From contig NZ_BPFI01000001.1 of the NCBI RefSeq assembly GCF_019972135.1, forward strand, positions 231,106-295,105: a DNA stretch of 64,000 bases, in the 5' to 3' direction. Within the stretch, counting starts at the first letter, position 1; every line of letters begins with the position of its first letter. Shown one piece after another: positions 35,480-44,615 of this stretch. Under the pieces are notes generated by a model. That model was not told where the DNA came from. It did no database searches and saw nothing but the letters and a program-made list of their open reading frames with translations. A program made the translations under genes and the position numbers. The DNA is from Sulfurovum sp. TSL1. Its GTDB lineage: Bacteria > Campylobacterota > Campylobacteria > Campylobacterales > Sulfurovaceae.

Positions 35480-36672
35480 TATATTTCACCTATAAGAGAT
35501 TTTAGTTGTGCCTGTGTTCGAAGGTATTCGGCTTTGATGGAGATACGTTGTTCTTCCAGGTCCAGTTTTTGTTCCAGTAGATTGGTGTAAGCAAAAAGGT
35601 CACCTCCGCTTTGAATACCCGATTGACTCAGTTCGATCATATGTTCAAGCTGAGGCAGGCTTTCATTTTGGATAATGTGATAGATCTGGTAGGCTTCAGT
35701 GAGTTTGGCATACATCACAGTAATTTCACTTTCCAAAGAGGATCTGTAGTCTAACGAAGCACATGCAGCAGCAAGGGCTTCCTTGCGTGCAGCTTCAGCC
35801 TGATGCTCTTCTGAACCATATAAAGGTAGAGAGACCCCCACTGTCACAGAGGCATAATCAGGAAATTCCTGACGGTTGTAATAGCCTACATTCACATAAG
35901 GGTCAGGTGCCATATTTAGCTCTTGTATGACTTTGTTCGCCTCTGCGATATGCTGCTCAGAGAGTTTCATATGGTAATTTAGATTGTTCTGTGACCTGGA
36001 AAGATAACTTTCCAATGATCCGGGACGTTTGATCTCCAATGGATCAGATACCCTGGAGACCTCACCTTGTACAAGGTATTTGAGTGTAGTCTGCTGGTTC
36101 TTCAAGATCATCTTATAGCGTTCATATTTTATTTTTATTTTGGCGAGCATCAAGCTTGCAGCCATACTGCTGGTATGACTTCTATTCTCAGTAGATGCAT
36201 AGGAGGTATAGAGATCTATATTCTGTTTGGCGACAGCTTTATAGCGGTTGACAACGCGGATACGTGCTTCAATCTCTTTCATGCTATAGGATGTCATGCG
36301 TATCTCTTTAGCCAGTGTGATCTTGGCTGCTTCATAGGAGTCCAATATCAGACTTTTTTGTGCTGTCGTAAAGTTTTTTCTTGCATCGAGTTTGCCGAAC
36401 CATGGAAATTTTTGCTTTACATTGATAGCATTGAACTGCATAGGTTCAAGACCACGGTCCGAAGGATGATCAAACTGTATGTCATTGATGGTCAAAGAGA
36501 TATCCGGGTTGGAGAAGTTCTGACTTTCATCTATACGTTCATCCATGGCAGAAAGGCGGTGCTGGATAGTCTGGAGTGAAGGGTGCTTTTTAAGTGATTG
36601 ATCGATAAGTTGTTGAATACTTTCTGCCTGCAGTACTCCTACAGTCCATAAAGTAAAAAGAATGATGCGCAT
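35479..36672 (-). CDS. TolC-family outer-membrane channel of the Cus efflux operon
   Basis: 397 residues, signal peptide ending near VLQAES, then the helical barrel pattern SLKKHPSLQTIQHRLSAMDE and a beta segment with VNVGYYNRQEF. First gene of the operon, with GGGAG before the ATG. It probably forms the outer channel for CusAB, as CusC does, though similarity to CusC itself is not provable by eye. Confidence 0.88.
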   Translation of the reverse strand: MRIILFTLWTVGVLQAESIQQLIDQSLKKHPSLQTIQHRLSAMDERIDESQNFSNPDISLTINDIQFDHPSDRGLEPMQFNAINVKQKFPWFGKLDARKNFTTAQKSLILDSYEAAKITLAKEIRMTSYSMKEIEARIRVVNRYKAVAKQNIDLYTSYASTENRSHTSSMAASLMLAKIKIKYERYKMILKNQQTTLKYLVQGEVSRVSDPLEIKRPGSLESYLSRSQNNLNYHMKLSEQHIAEANKVIQELNMAPDPYVNVGYYNRQEFPDYASVTVGVSLPLYGSEEHQAEAARKEALAAACASLDYRSSLESEITVMYAKLTEAYQIYHIIQNESLPQLEHMIELSQSGIQSGGDLFAYTNLLEQKLDLEEQRISIKAEYLRTQAQLKSLIGEI

Positions 36673-37050
36673 TGGTTCTCCCGGATTTTGTGTAGCGTGC
36701 TGATAAAGTTATGCGTATTTTATCGTATTTATGTGTACCTCGTGTGTAATGTCTGAACAGTATAAAATAAAGGTGAAAATATGGGTGAGATATAAAAAAC
36801 AATAAAACCTATAGATTTACTTGACATTAAAAAAATATTTGGATAATATACGCTTATTAAATGAAATAAGCACTTGTAAAAACCCTAGATATTTACATAG
36901 GACAAGGCATTGTACTTTTTTTTGGTTATTTTAGTCTCCCCTAATACTCAAACTGAGAAAAAAGTCAATATTATTGTAAAGTACTCTAGGGTCTTTAGAG
37001 GTGCTAATGATATGGTTAACTAAAAAGTTGCTTCAGTGAAAGGAAAGAAT
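36673..37050. other. Divergent non-coding gap, possibly a structured RNA leader
   Basis: 378 bases between the divergent cus and DUF4395 genes. It holds a hairpin GCTTATT/AATAAGC at 36852-36871; the sequence ACCCTAGA near 36881 and its exact reverse complement TCTAGGGT near 36985, which could form a long-range stem; and a competing local stem CTCTA/TAGAG. Both promoters must also lie here. I find no coding frame. The layout suits a 5' leader or small RNA, but I cannot name a class. Confidence 0.45.
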
Positions 37051-37509
37051 ATGTCTCCAAGTTGTCCGATATCTACAAGAAGAATCGACGCCAATATGGT
37101 AAGAATGATCTCTTTTCAAGTAGCACTTTTTACATTCATATTTTTGATCACTCAAGAAAGCTCTTTTGCATGGGTCATACTCTTTGATTTTTTGATGAGA
37201 GCATTACGTTTCTCAGGCTTCAGTCCATTTCAGATGATTGGAAAGTTCGTACTTAAGGGGTGGGGGGTTGCACCTAAACTTTGTGATGAATCACCAAAGA
37301 GGTTCGCTCTCTATCTGGGGTTGGTCACTTCGTTGTTCATTGTGCTCTTCTATTTTGCGGGCTTTACACTATTTGCTACTCTGTTAGCGGTTATTTTATT
37401 AATTTGTGCATTACTTGAGACATTATTCGATTTTTGTATAGGATGTAAGCTATACTACGCAATACAAATCGGTAAAGGTCTTTTAGGAAATGATAGGAAT
37501 ATCCAGTAA
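37051..37509 (+). CDS. DUF4395 membrane protein
   Basis: 152 residues from the ATG at 37051, preceded by AAAGGAAAG. The N-terminus CPISTRRIDANMVRMISFQV and the later KGWGVAPKLCDESPKRFAL, with about four hydrophobic stretches and a CIGCKLY motif, match DUF4395. The function is unknown; in other bacteria such genes often sit near thioredoxin-like or sulfur-handling genes. It overlaps the Rrf2 gene by 20 bases. Confidence 0.82.
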   Translation: MSPSCPISTRRIDANMVRMISFQVALFTFIFLITQESSFAWVILFDFLMRALRFSGFSPFQMIGKFVLKGWGVAPKLCDESPKRFALYLGLVTSLFIVLFYFAGFTLFATLLAVILLICALLETLFDFCIGCKLYYAIQIGKGLLGNDRNIQ

Positions 37510-37903
37510 AACAATCTATGCGATCGCTGCACTTCAGGAGTTGGGTTCCATTCCCGATGATAAAGTTCTCAAGATAAAAGAAATAGCAGCCAATGCATCC
37601 ATTCCGCAAAACTTTTTGGAACAGATACTCTTAGAACTGAAAAAACAGGGGCTTCTTACCAGCATCAAAGGTGCACATGGCGGATACAAACTGGCAAAAA
37701 GCCTCAACGATATCACGCTTAAAGATGTGGTGCTTATTCTGGAGTCAGATATATTTGCTGACAACTACCAAACAGATAGCCAGGCACTTAAACTCTTTTG
37801 GGATGATATTAAACAAAAAGTCTCGGCGGTGTTCGAGATCCCATTGTCTGAACTGAAGAACTATCAACTGAAAGCCAACCAAATACTAAATTATTCAATA
37901 TAG
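37490..37903 (+). CDS. Rrf2-family transcriptional regulator without cysteines
   Basis: 137 residues. The N-terminal winged helix is typical (SKTIYAIAALQELG, then IPQNFLEQILLELKKQGLL, then KGAHGGYKLAKS). There is no cysteine anywhere in the protein, so it cannot hold the iron-sulfur cluster of IscR or NsrR. That points to the CymR-like branch, which controls cysteine and methionine metabolism with a partner enzyme. The trans-sulfuration gene 8 bases downstream supports this. Confidence 0.9.
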   Translation: MIGISSKTIYAIAALQELGSIPDDKVLKIKEIAANASIPQNFLEQILLELKKQGLLTSIKGAHGGYKLAKSLNDITLKDVVLILESDIFADNYQTDSQALKLFWDDIKQKVSAVFEIPLSELKNYQLKANQILNYSI

Positions 37904-37911
37904 GGACAAAG

Positions 37912-39171
37912 ATGAACAATACCACTGATTTTGACTATTTCAATACCTTGCTTGTCCAAAGTGTAGGTTCCAAGGTAGGACCCATTGCACCTACGATCAC
38001 CCCGTCCGCTGCCTATGGTTACGAAAATGCTGAAGAAGCAGAAGGTATCTTTGCTGCCCAGGTCAATAAACCACTCTATGCAAGAGTAGGAAATCCGACA
38101 AATGCCAAACTGGAAGCTATCGTAGCGAAGATGGAAGGCGGATTTGGTGCCATTGCCACCTCTTCAGGTATGGGTGCGATCTCGATGGTATGCAGCGCTT
38201 TTTTATCTGCAGGAGATGAGTTGCTCTGTATCGGCGGTTTCTTTGGTGGCACCTATTCACTTGTCAATGAAACTTTGGCACGTTTTGGTGTGAAGAACAC
38301 TTTTTGTACCGTAGACGATTTTGAACATATTGAAGCAACACTTCAGCGCGGTATCAAGATGGTGCTTTTTGAGTCTGTAGGGAATCCAAGCCTTACACTG
38401 CCTGATATACAGCGTATCATCGATCTTTGTAATCAGTATGAGACATTGGTCATGATAGACAATACTGCGACACCGCTTTTGGTCCGACCACTGGAGATGG
38501 GAGCGGATATCTCTGTGCACTCTTCAACGAAAAATATGTCCGGACATTCGGCTGCACTCGGTGGTATAGCTGTTTTCAGAGCAGTAAAAGAAGAGGGTGA
38601 TAAACTGATGAACCCGAAATATGCCGATGTACACAAAATAGTCAAAAAGATGGGAGAAAAAGCATTTATACCTATCTGTAAAAAACGTGCCATTCGTGAT
38701 TTCGGTATGACTGCCAATGCCTTTGGTTCATTTATGACCATGATAGGACTGGAAACACTCTCACTCAGGGTAGAGAGGATCAATAAAAGTGTCGAAACAG
38801 TCGCAGCATTACTGGATGAAAAACTGCCTGAGGGGGTGAGTGTAAACCACCCGTCATTGGCATCAAGCCCTGATCATGAACGATACAAGTCAGACTTTGC
38901 ACAGGGCTGCGGTCCGTTGCTCAGTATAGACTGTGGAACAAAAGAGCGGGCTTTTACGTTTCTGAACAAACTGAAGTATGTGATACAAACAGCAAACATT
39001 GGGGACAATCGAACACTTGCACTGCATATGACAAGTACTATCTATAGTGATTTCAATGAAGAAACCCGTAAATTTCTGGGTGTCCATGAAGGGTTGATCC
39101 GTGTTTCCATAGGTTTGGAAGATCCTAAGGTCATTGCAGAGGACTTTTTACAAGCAGCGAATGCATTGTAA
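37912..39171 (+). CDS. PLP-dependent trans-sulfuration enzyme (MetY/MetZ/MetB type)
   Basis: 419 residues. It has the Cys/Met-metabolism PLP fold: RVGNPTNAKLEAIVAKMEGG, MIDNTATPLLVRPLEMGADI, and the PLP-binding lysine in HSSTKNMSGHSAALGG. Members make homocysteine from O-acetyl- or O-succinyl-homoserine and sulfide, or cystathionine with cysteine. In a sulfur-rich setting a direct sulfhydrylase is most likely, but the exact substrate cannot be read from the sequence. It is likely controlled by the adjacent Rrf2 protein. Confidence 0.88.
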   Translation: MNNTTDFDYFNTLLVQSVGSKVGPIAPTITPSAAYGYENAEEAEGIFAAQVNKPLYARVGNPTNAKLEAIVAKMEGGFGAIATSSGMGAISMVCSAFLSAGDELLCIGGFFGGTYSLVNETLARFGVKNTFCTVDDFEHIEATLQRGIKMVLFESVGNPSLTLPDIQRIIDLCNQYETLVMIDNTATPLLVRPLEMGADISVHSSTKNMSGHSAALGGIAVFRAVKEEGDKLMNPKYADVHKIVKKMGEKAFIPICKKRAIRDFGMTANAFGSFMTMIGLETLSLRVERINKSVETVAALLDEKLPEGVSVNHPSLASSPDHERYKSDFAQGCGPLLSIDCGTKERAFTFLNKLKYVIQTANIGDNRTLALHMTSTIYSDFNEETRKFLGVHEGLIRVSIGLEDPKVIAEDFLQAANAL

Positions 39172-39193
39172 GAATCTCTTATAAGTAGGTATC

Positions 39194-40411
39194 GTGCTGT
39201 ATAGATCACTTCGTTCTTCTCTTTTGATCATCTGTTTGTTGGTTTCTCTTGAGGCCAACAGTGCACAAGAAGGGCTAGCATATCTCAACAGTATAAGAGA
39301 AAAGAGCGGTCTTATCAAACTAAAAAGCAACAAGGCTTTACAAAATGCAGCAGCTTCTCATGCCCGCTATCTTATACAGAATCAACAAAGCGGACATTAT
39401 GAAAAAAAAGGACACCCTGCCTATACAGGTAGTACACCCTCACAGCGTGTCGTAAAAGCAGGGTATCCTTCTATGTTTGTGATGGAAAATGTCTCTATCA
39501 ATACCGTAGGCCAGAAAAAATCCATAGAGAATCTTTTTTCCGCGATCTACCACCGTTTGGTATTTTTGAATTTTGATACGGACGAGATAGGATATGGATC
39601 TTCTTCTGCCAATAAAAAAAGACAGGTAAAACAAGCATATGTCTATAACATGGGTGCTTCAGGTATTGCAGCATTGTGTAGAAGATCTTTTACTTTGACC
39701 AATGGTACCTATTATATGAGAGATATTTGCAAACAAAGTAGCAAGATGGTACCTCAGTCACTTTTTGAAGCAACAAAAGATAAAGTACGGCGTAAAAACA
39801 GAGAGATCATACTCTATCCCTATGCGGAACAAACGGATATCTGGCCTGCATTTTACAATGAGTCTCCAGATCCTCTGCCTGGTTATAAGGTGAGTGGTTT
39901 TCCTCTTTCTGTACAGTTCAACCCTGCATATTACAGCCATGTCACGTTGAAAGCATTTCGTCTCTATAATGAAAATGGAAAGGAGATCGAGGAGACCAGG
40001 ATCCTGCAAGAGAACAACGATCCCAACCATATTTTGACTGCATTGGAATTCGTACTGATGCCACTGAAAAGACTGGAGTTTGACACAAGATATACGGCAG
40101 TATTTGAAGCGGTTGCCGATGGAGTTAACGTGAAAAAACATTGGAAATTCAGAACATCAAAACCTGAAGCAAAAATCTATAGAGTGAATGGAAATACGAT
40201 AACATTGGCAGTAGAGGCAGGTACCACAGCCGTACTCTATATGGTACCCGATTCAAGAAACGATATCTTACACGGTTACAGGTCCAGGGGAGGCATCAAT
40301 GCTTCATTCCTGGATCAAAATACATTAAAAGTAACGTTCCCGAAGAGACGCTCTTCGGGAAAGGTCAGTCTGGACTTTGGAAAGAAAAAAGTTTTCTTTG
40401 ACGTACAGTAG
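39194..40411 (+). CDS. Secreted CAP-domain (SCP/PR1) protein
   Basis: 405 residues, from a GTG after AGTAGG. Signal peptide, then a CAP domain at about residues 28-155 with the histidine-bearing SHARYLIQNQQSGHYEKKGH and the later YVYNMGAS. The remaining 250 residues look like beta-rich extracellular modules and are not recognised. Bacterial CAP proteins are secreted or cell-surface proteins of mostly unknown role. Confidence 0.82.
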   Translation: MLYRSLRSSLLIICLLVSLEANSAQEGLAYLNSIREKSGLIKLKSNKALQNAAASHARYLIQNQQSGHYEKKGHPAYTGSTPSQRVVKAGYPSMFVMENVSINTVGQKKSIENLFSAIYHRLVFLNFDTDEIGYGSSSANKKRQVKQAYVYNMGASGIAALCRRSFTLTNGTYYMRDICKQSSKMVPQSLFEATKDKVRRKNREIILYPYAEQTDIWPAFYNESPDPLPGYKVSGFPLSVQFNPAYYSHVTLKAFRLYNENGKEIEETRILQENNDPNHILTALEFVLMPLKRLEFDTRYTAVFEAVADGVNVKKHWKFRTSKPEAKIYRVNGNTITLAVEAGTTAVLYMVPDSRNDILHGYRSRGGINASFLDQNTLKVTFPKRRSSGKVSLDFGKKKVFFDVQ

Positions 40412-41266
40412 TTAGAAGGAAGCTTTCAAACCGTAAAAATAGTTTTGTAACTGCATCATACCTTTCGTCGCAAACTGTTCCATAAAGCTCTCGAGTTTAT
40501 CTTTTTCTTTCCATCTTGGATCTGTGACGTTTGCAAGTTTCTCCACTTCTGCTTTGGCTTGGCTTTTCACTCCGACATAGTCGATGAGTCCTGCATCTTT
40601 TGCTCTTTTGGCTGAAAATATATGCGCATCTGCATAGGCTTTGGCATGCTTTATATCTAATCCCCTAGCATTGGCTACATCACTGACAAAAAGTTCATAG
40701 GTATCTTTGGTAAGCCTTTCAAGTTCAGCACGTTCTTCATCTGTCCACTCTCTTGTCGGCGTACCTGCCTCTTTGTAGGTACCTTCTTTGACTATCTGTG
40801 TTTTCACACCGATCGTATCCATCAGTTCCTCTATATTTGCACTCTCCATGATGACCCCGATAGATCCAACGATGGAACCCGGATTGGCAATAATGGTATT
40901 TGCATAGATAGAAGCATAATAACTGCCGCTTGTCATCATACCCGAAGCATAAGCAACCACGGGTTTATGCTCTTTTAATGCTTTGATCGCATAGGCGATC
41001 TCAATGGAAGGCGGAACCGCACCTCCGGGTGAATTCACGTTGAGCAGTACCCCTTTTATCTTAGGGTCTTTTTGTATCTCTTCTATCTCTTTAAGTATCA
41101 TCTCCGCATCGATGATGGGACCTGCAAGCTGTATCTCCTGTAGATTGGCAGGCTTTAATTCAGTCGTTGAAGTGGGCATAAGCACAAGCAGAACAATGAG
41201 TAAAAAAAGCATTCCAAAAAAGTGTTGACCGATCCATTTGATCACTTTACCTATAGCACTAAACAT
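40412..41266 (-). CDS. sppA: Signal peptide peptidase SppA
   Basis: 284 residues from the ATG at 41266, which has AAGGAG upstream; a longer in-frame start at 41383 lies inside the neighbouring gene. One N-terminal membrane anchor (about residues 12-32). The S49 peptidase domain has VNSPGGAVPPSIEIA, the catalytic serine in MTSGSYYASIYA and the catalytic lysine in GTYKEAGTP. It clears signal peptides left in the membrane. It overlaps the amidohydrolase stop by 8 bases. Confidence 0.93.
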   Translation of the reverse strand: MFSAIGKVIKWIGQHFFGMLFLLIVLLVLMPTSTTELKPANLQEIQLAGPIIDAEMILKEIEEIQKDPKIKGVLLNVNSPGGAVPPSIEIAYAIKALKEHKPVVAYASGMMTSGSYYASIYANTIIANPGSIVGSIGVIMESANIEELMDTIGVKTQIVKEGTYKEAGTPTREWTDEERAELERLTKDTYELFVSDVANARGLDIKHAKAYADAHIFSAKRAKDAGLIDYVGVKSQAKAEVEKLANVTDPRWKEKDKLESFMEQFATKGMMQLQNYFYGLKASF

Positions 41267-42473
41267 ATTTTTCTCCTTCGATATAAACTTCGGAAACCTC
41301 TTTTGTATGCAAGATACTCCACAGCGCCAACTCTTCAGTTCTTTTAGGCGCTTCAGGCAGAGTGACGACTGCAAAGTCCGCAAGTTTGTCGACTTCTATT
41401 TTACCACAGTTCAAACCCAATATCTCAGCAGCATCTCCGGTCACTGCTCGCAGCAGTTTCTCGGAAAGTTCCTGGATAGGTATGTCATGGTGCAGCATGA
41501 TCGCAGCTTTGAGCTCATCGAAGATATTGAGTGAATCGTTGGAACTTAATCCGTCTGTGGCGACACTGAAAGGAAGGTTTAGATCTTCAATGGCAAGCCT
41601 TCCGCATCCCAGGTATCTGTTGGAACGTGGACAATGGGCGATAGAGTGCCCTTTATGGGCCAAATAGTCTAACTCCTCCTCTGTTGCCTGTACACAATGT
41701 GCAAAATGTGTCGGATAGGTATCAAAGGCATGCATGAACTCTTCAATATTTGTGACAGTGGTTGTGGTGTTAAAGTATTTCAGAAAAAATGCTCTGAGCG
41801 TACCGCTACTGGATTCAAGCCATTCTCTTTCATCCTTTGATTCTAAAAAATGCGTACTGAGGGGCATGGTGTGTTTTTTGGCCAGAGTGACCGCTTTTTG
41901 CAGCAGTATCGGGTGTACAGAATAAGGGGAGTGTATCGCTATGGCCGGGGTGATACGAGCACGCTTGTCACATGACTGTGAGGCTCTGACACGCTCCTGA
42001 AAGTCACCATACAGCATATCTGCGTACATGGCATTTGAGCCTATGAGTTCATTGAAAAAGACCACACGTTGAGGGGTTTTCTCACACACTTCAAGTTCGT
42101 TGCCAAAACTTGAAATGGCACCAAAAGCAGTGATTCCTGAACGCAGCATATTTTGACACTCGTGAAGCATTATTGCATTGTTGCATGCCCCCATAAGCTC
42201 CTCTCTGTGTTCTATAACAGAATCAAGCCAGGGTTTGAAAGCACCATACAATAAAGAGGTTTTGTTCGCAGAGAACTCCAGATGTACATGGGTGTTGATA
42301 AATCCAGGATAGAGTATGGAGTGCGGCTCGGTCCGGATGACCTCTGCATCGGGATAACGTTGGGTGAGTTCTTCCAGCGGACCAATATCTTTAATGATTT
42401 CTGTAAATGCAACTGCTTGATTTTGTACATAGCCATGGGGTGTATAGAGAAAGTCTGCATTTATTATCTTCAT
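41259..42473 (-). CDS. Amidohydrolase, aminodeoxyfutalosine deaminase-like
   Basis: 404 residues. Zinc-binding amidohydrolase (COG0402 type): HVHLEF near residue 63, THFLES, HCVQ and the final ligand ATDGLSSND. A homologue from the related genus Nitratiruptor is reported to deaminate aminodeoxyfutalosine in menaquinone synthesis, so that is the likely role (MqnX). Another amidine deaminase activity remains possible. It has the same neighbours, sppA and aroQ, as in Campylobacter. Confidence 0.82.
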   Translation of the reverse strand: MKIINADFLYTPHGYVQNQAVAFTEIIKDIGPLEELTQRYPDAEVIRTEPHSILYPGFINTHVHLEFSANKTSLLYGAFKPWLDSVIEHREELMGACNNAIMLHECQNMLRSGITAFGAISSFGNELEVCEKTPQRVVFFNELIGSNAMYADMLYGDFQERVRASQSCDKRARITPAIAIHSPYSVHPILLQKAVTLAKKHTMPLSTHFLESKDEREWLESSSGTLRAFFLKYFNTTTTVTNIEEFMHAFDTYPTHFAHCVQATEEELDYLAHKGHSIAHCPRSNRYLGCGRLAIEDLNLPFSVATDGLSSNDSLNIFDELKAAIMLHHDIPIQELSEKLLRAVTGDAAEILGLNCGKIEVDKLADFAVVTLPEAPKRTEELALWSILHTKEVSEVYIEGEKYV

Positions 42474-42535
42474 TTTGCCTCACCTTTAATATATTTTGAT
42501 AGAATAATACCTAAATTATATAAACAAGGTAGAAA

Positions 42536-43024
42536 ATGAAAATAGTAGTGATCCAAGGTCCAAACCTCAATATGCTGGGAATTAGAGAGAAAAACATCTA
42601 TGGTCCGATGAAATTAGAAGATATCCATGCACAAATGAAAGCATTTGCTGATCAAAACAAAACAGAGATCGAATTTTTTCAAAGCAACTTAGAGGGTGAG
42701 ATCGTAGATCGTATCCAGGAGTGTATCGGTGATGCTGACGGTATCATTATCAATCCGGCTGCATATACGCATACCTCTATCGCAATTCGTGATGCGATTG
42801 CTGCGGTACAGATACCTACACTTGAAGTACACCTTTCAAACATTTATCAAAGAGAAGAATTTAGACACAAGTCACTGATAGCACCGGTATGTGCAGGTCA
42901 GATCTCAGGTATGGGACCATTTAGCTATCACCTGGCAATGGTCGGTATGACACAAATGCTTTCAGAAGTGGCAGCAATGAGAGAACACCAGGCAAAAGCA
43001 CAAGCAGCAGCACAACAACAATAA
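42536..43024 (+). CDS. aroQ: 3-Dehydroquinate dehydratase, type II
   Basis: 162 residues. The active-site segments are clear: [17 protein letters not shown] with the catalytic loop Arg and Tyr, [16 protein letters not shown], and [17 protein letters not shown] with the catalytic histidine. Third step of the shikimate pathway. The C-terminal tail is Ala/Gln-rich. A TAGAAT box at 42500-42505 could be its -10, in the divergent gap with the amidohydrolase. Confidence 0.96.
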   Translation: MKIVVIQGPNLNMLGIREKNIYGPMKLEDIHAQMKAFADQNKTEIEFFQSNLEGEIVDRIQECIGDADGIIINPAAYTHTSIAIRDAIAAVQIPTLEVHLSNIYQREEFRHKSLIAPVCAGQISGMGPFSYHLAMVGMTQMLSEVAAMREHQAKAQAAAQQQ

Positions 43025-43034
43025 TCTAACCCTT

Positions 43035-43058
43035 TCCTCTCCTCCGAGAGGAGGGCTA
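43035..43058 (+). terminator. Hairpin after aroQ
   Basis: Stem TCCTCTC/GAGAGGA with loop CTCC, 11 bases past the stop. No T run follows at once, so termination may be partial and the M24 gene may be co-transcribed. Confidence 0.5.
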
Positions 43059-43092
43059 TACCCCAATTTTAAACCAGATCAAAAGGTCTCTT

Positions 43093-44112
43093 ATGAACTA
43101 CATGCTCAAAGATGAAAATGCTATCTACTATGAATGTGGCTACAGTTGTGATAATGCGCTTTACCTTTCTTTGGGGAGTGAAGCATTTTTTATCACAGAC
43201 AGTCGTTACACCATCGATGCCACCCAAAGTGTAAGAGGTGCAACCGTGGTCATCAATCGTGACCTTTATGGTGAAGCCGTCTCCTTACTCAAAAAGTCCA
43301 GGATTAAAAAAGTGATCTTCGATCCTAAAGAGTGGAGTGTAGACGGTTTTGAACGTGTAAGTTCTCAATGTAAAGTAAAGTTTGACCCACAGCCGGATTT
43401 CTCGCATAAAAAGCGTATCATTAAAAGCGATGAAGAGCTGAAGATCCTTGCCAAGGCAGCAAAACTTGGAGCAAAAGCGTTTAAAGCACTGGCTAAAGAG
43501 TTTTCTGCCAATGGTTTTGGTGAAAACGAATACACACTTACCTACAGAGCCAAAGGTGTTTTGAGTGACTTTGGCAAGTATGAACTGAGTTTTGATCCTA
43601 TCGTGGCAGTGAACACCAATGCTGCAAAACCCCATGCCATGCCGACATCTAAAAAATTAGCTAAAGATAATCTGCTGCTGGTGGATGCAGGGTTGAAATA
43701 TAAACGCTATTGTTCGGATCGTACACGTACGGTACAGGCAGATAAAGATTTTCTCTTTGAGACACAACAGAGTTTTAAACGTAAAAAGATACAAAAAGCG
43801 TATGATACGGTGCTTAAAGCACATGACAATGCCATTGCCAAAGCACGTACCGGTATGAAAGCGAAAAAGGTGGATGCCCTTACACGTGACATCATCACCA
43901 AAGCAGGCTTTGGAGAGTACTATGTACACTCAACAGGACATGGGGTTGGACTGGACATCCATGAAATGCCTTATATCGCTTCAAAATCAGATACGATCAT
44001 TGAAGACGGTATGGTCTATACGATAGAACCAGGTATCTATATTCCTGATGAGTTCGGTATTCGTATAGAAGATATGGTAGCCATGGTAGACGGTAAAGCG
44101 GTTGTTTTATAG
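43093..44112 (+). CDS. M24-family aminopeptidase (Xaa-Pro type)
   Basis: 339 residues. Creatinase-like N-domain to about 115, then a pita-bread metal domain with the two aspartates (VDAGLKYKRYCSDRTRTV), HSTGHGVGLDIHE, TIEPGIYI and GIRIEDM. It removes N-terminal residues before proline or splits X-Pro dipeptides. It lies between aroQ and folK. Confidence 0.92.
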   Translation: MNYMLKDENAIYYECGYSCDNALYLSLGSEAFFITDSRYTIDATQSVRGATVVINRDLYGEAVSLLKKSRIKKVIFDPKEWSVDGFERVSSQCKVKFDPQPDFSHKKRIIKSDEELKILAKAAKLGAKAFKALAKEFSANGFGENEYTLTYRAKGVLSDFGKYELSFDPIVAVNTNAAKPHAMPTSKKLAKDNLLLVDAGLKYKRYCSDRTRTVQADKDFLFETQQSFKRKKIQKAYDTVLKAHDNAIAKARTGMKAKKVDALTRDIITKAGFGEYYVHSTGHGVGLDIHEMPYIASKSDTIIEDGMVYTIEPGIYIPDEFGIRIEDMVAMVDGKAVVL

Positions 44113-44120
44113 GTTATGCT

Positions 44121-44615
44121 ATGATAAGAAAGAAAATAGACACAGAAAATACTTTGATCAGAACAAAAGATTTTCCTTCTATTTTATCGAGTCAAAGCGG
44201 TCACAGGGTGTTATTGGGGATCGGTGGGAATATCGGCGATGTCGTACGCCGGTTTGAACATCTTTTTTATTTTTTTAAAAGATCTTCATTATTGCGAGTC
44301 ATAGAGACAGCACCTATCGTAAAAAATCCTCCTTTCGGGTATACAGAGCAGGGAGATTTTTATAACTCTTTACTGCTTATTGAGACGTTTTTAAGCCCCA
44401 AGGCGTTATTGCGCTATCTGTTACGTGTAGAAAAGGCATTTGGACGTAAACGTCTTTTTAAAGACGGTCCGAGAACTTTAGATATAGATATCATATTTTA
44501 TGAAAATGTGACAATGGAGACAAAAGAACTGACACTCCCGCATCCGGGTTGGAAAGAACGGGCGTCGGTATTGATCCCATTATCAATGATGAAAAGGTAT
44601 AACAAGCATGGTTAA
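44121..44615 (+). CDS. folK: HPPK, dihydropterin pyrophosphokinase
   Basis: 164 residues. Signature parts: LLGIGGNIGDVVRRFEHLF, then PPFGYTEQGDFYNS, and the metal-binding stretch RLFKDGPRTLDIDIIFYE. About 30 residues precede the usual N-terminus of the family, so a later start is possible. Folate synthesis. It overlaps flhF by 8 bases; the folK-flhF order is conserved in Campylobacter and Helicobacter. Confidence 0.93.
   Translation: MIRKKIDTENTLIRTKDFPSILSSQSGHRVLLGIGGNIGDVVRRFEHLFYFFKRSSLLRVIETAPIVKNPPFGYTEQGDFYNSLLLIETFLSPKALLRYLLRVEKAFGRKRLFKDGPRTLDIDIIFYENVTMETKELTLPHPGWKERASVLIPLSMMKRYNKHG

Noticed and set aside
36067-36579. 170-codon plus-strand frame
   Set aside because: A shadow of the efflux-channel gene, which has clear family features on the minus strand.
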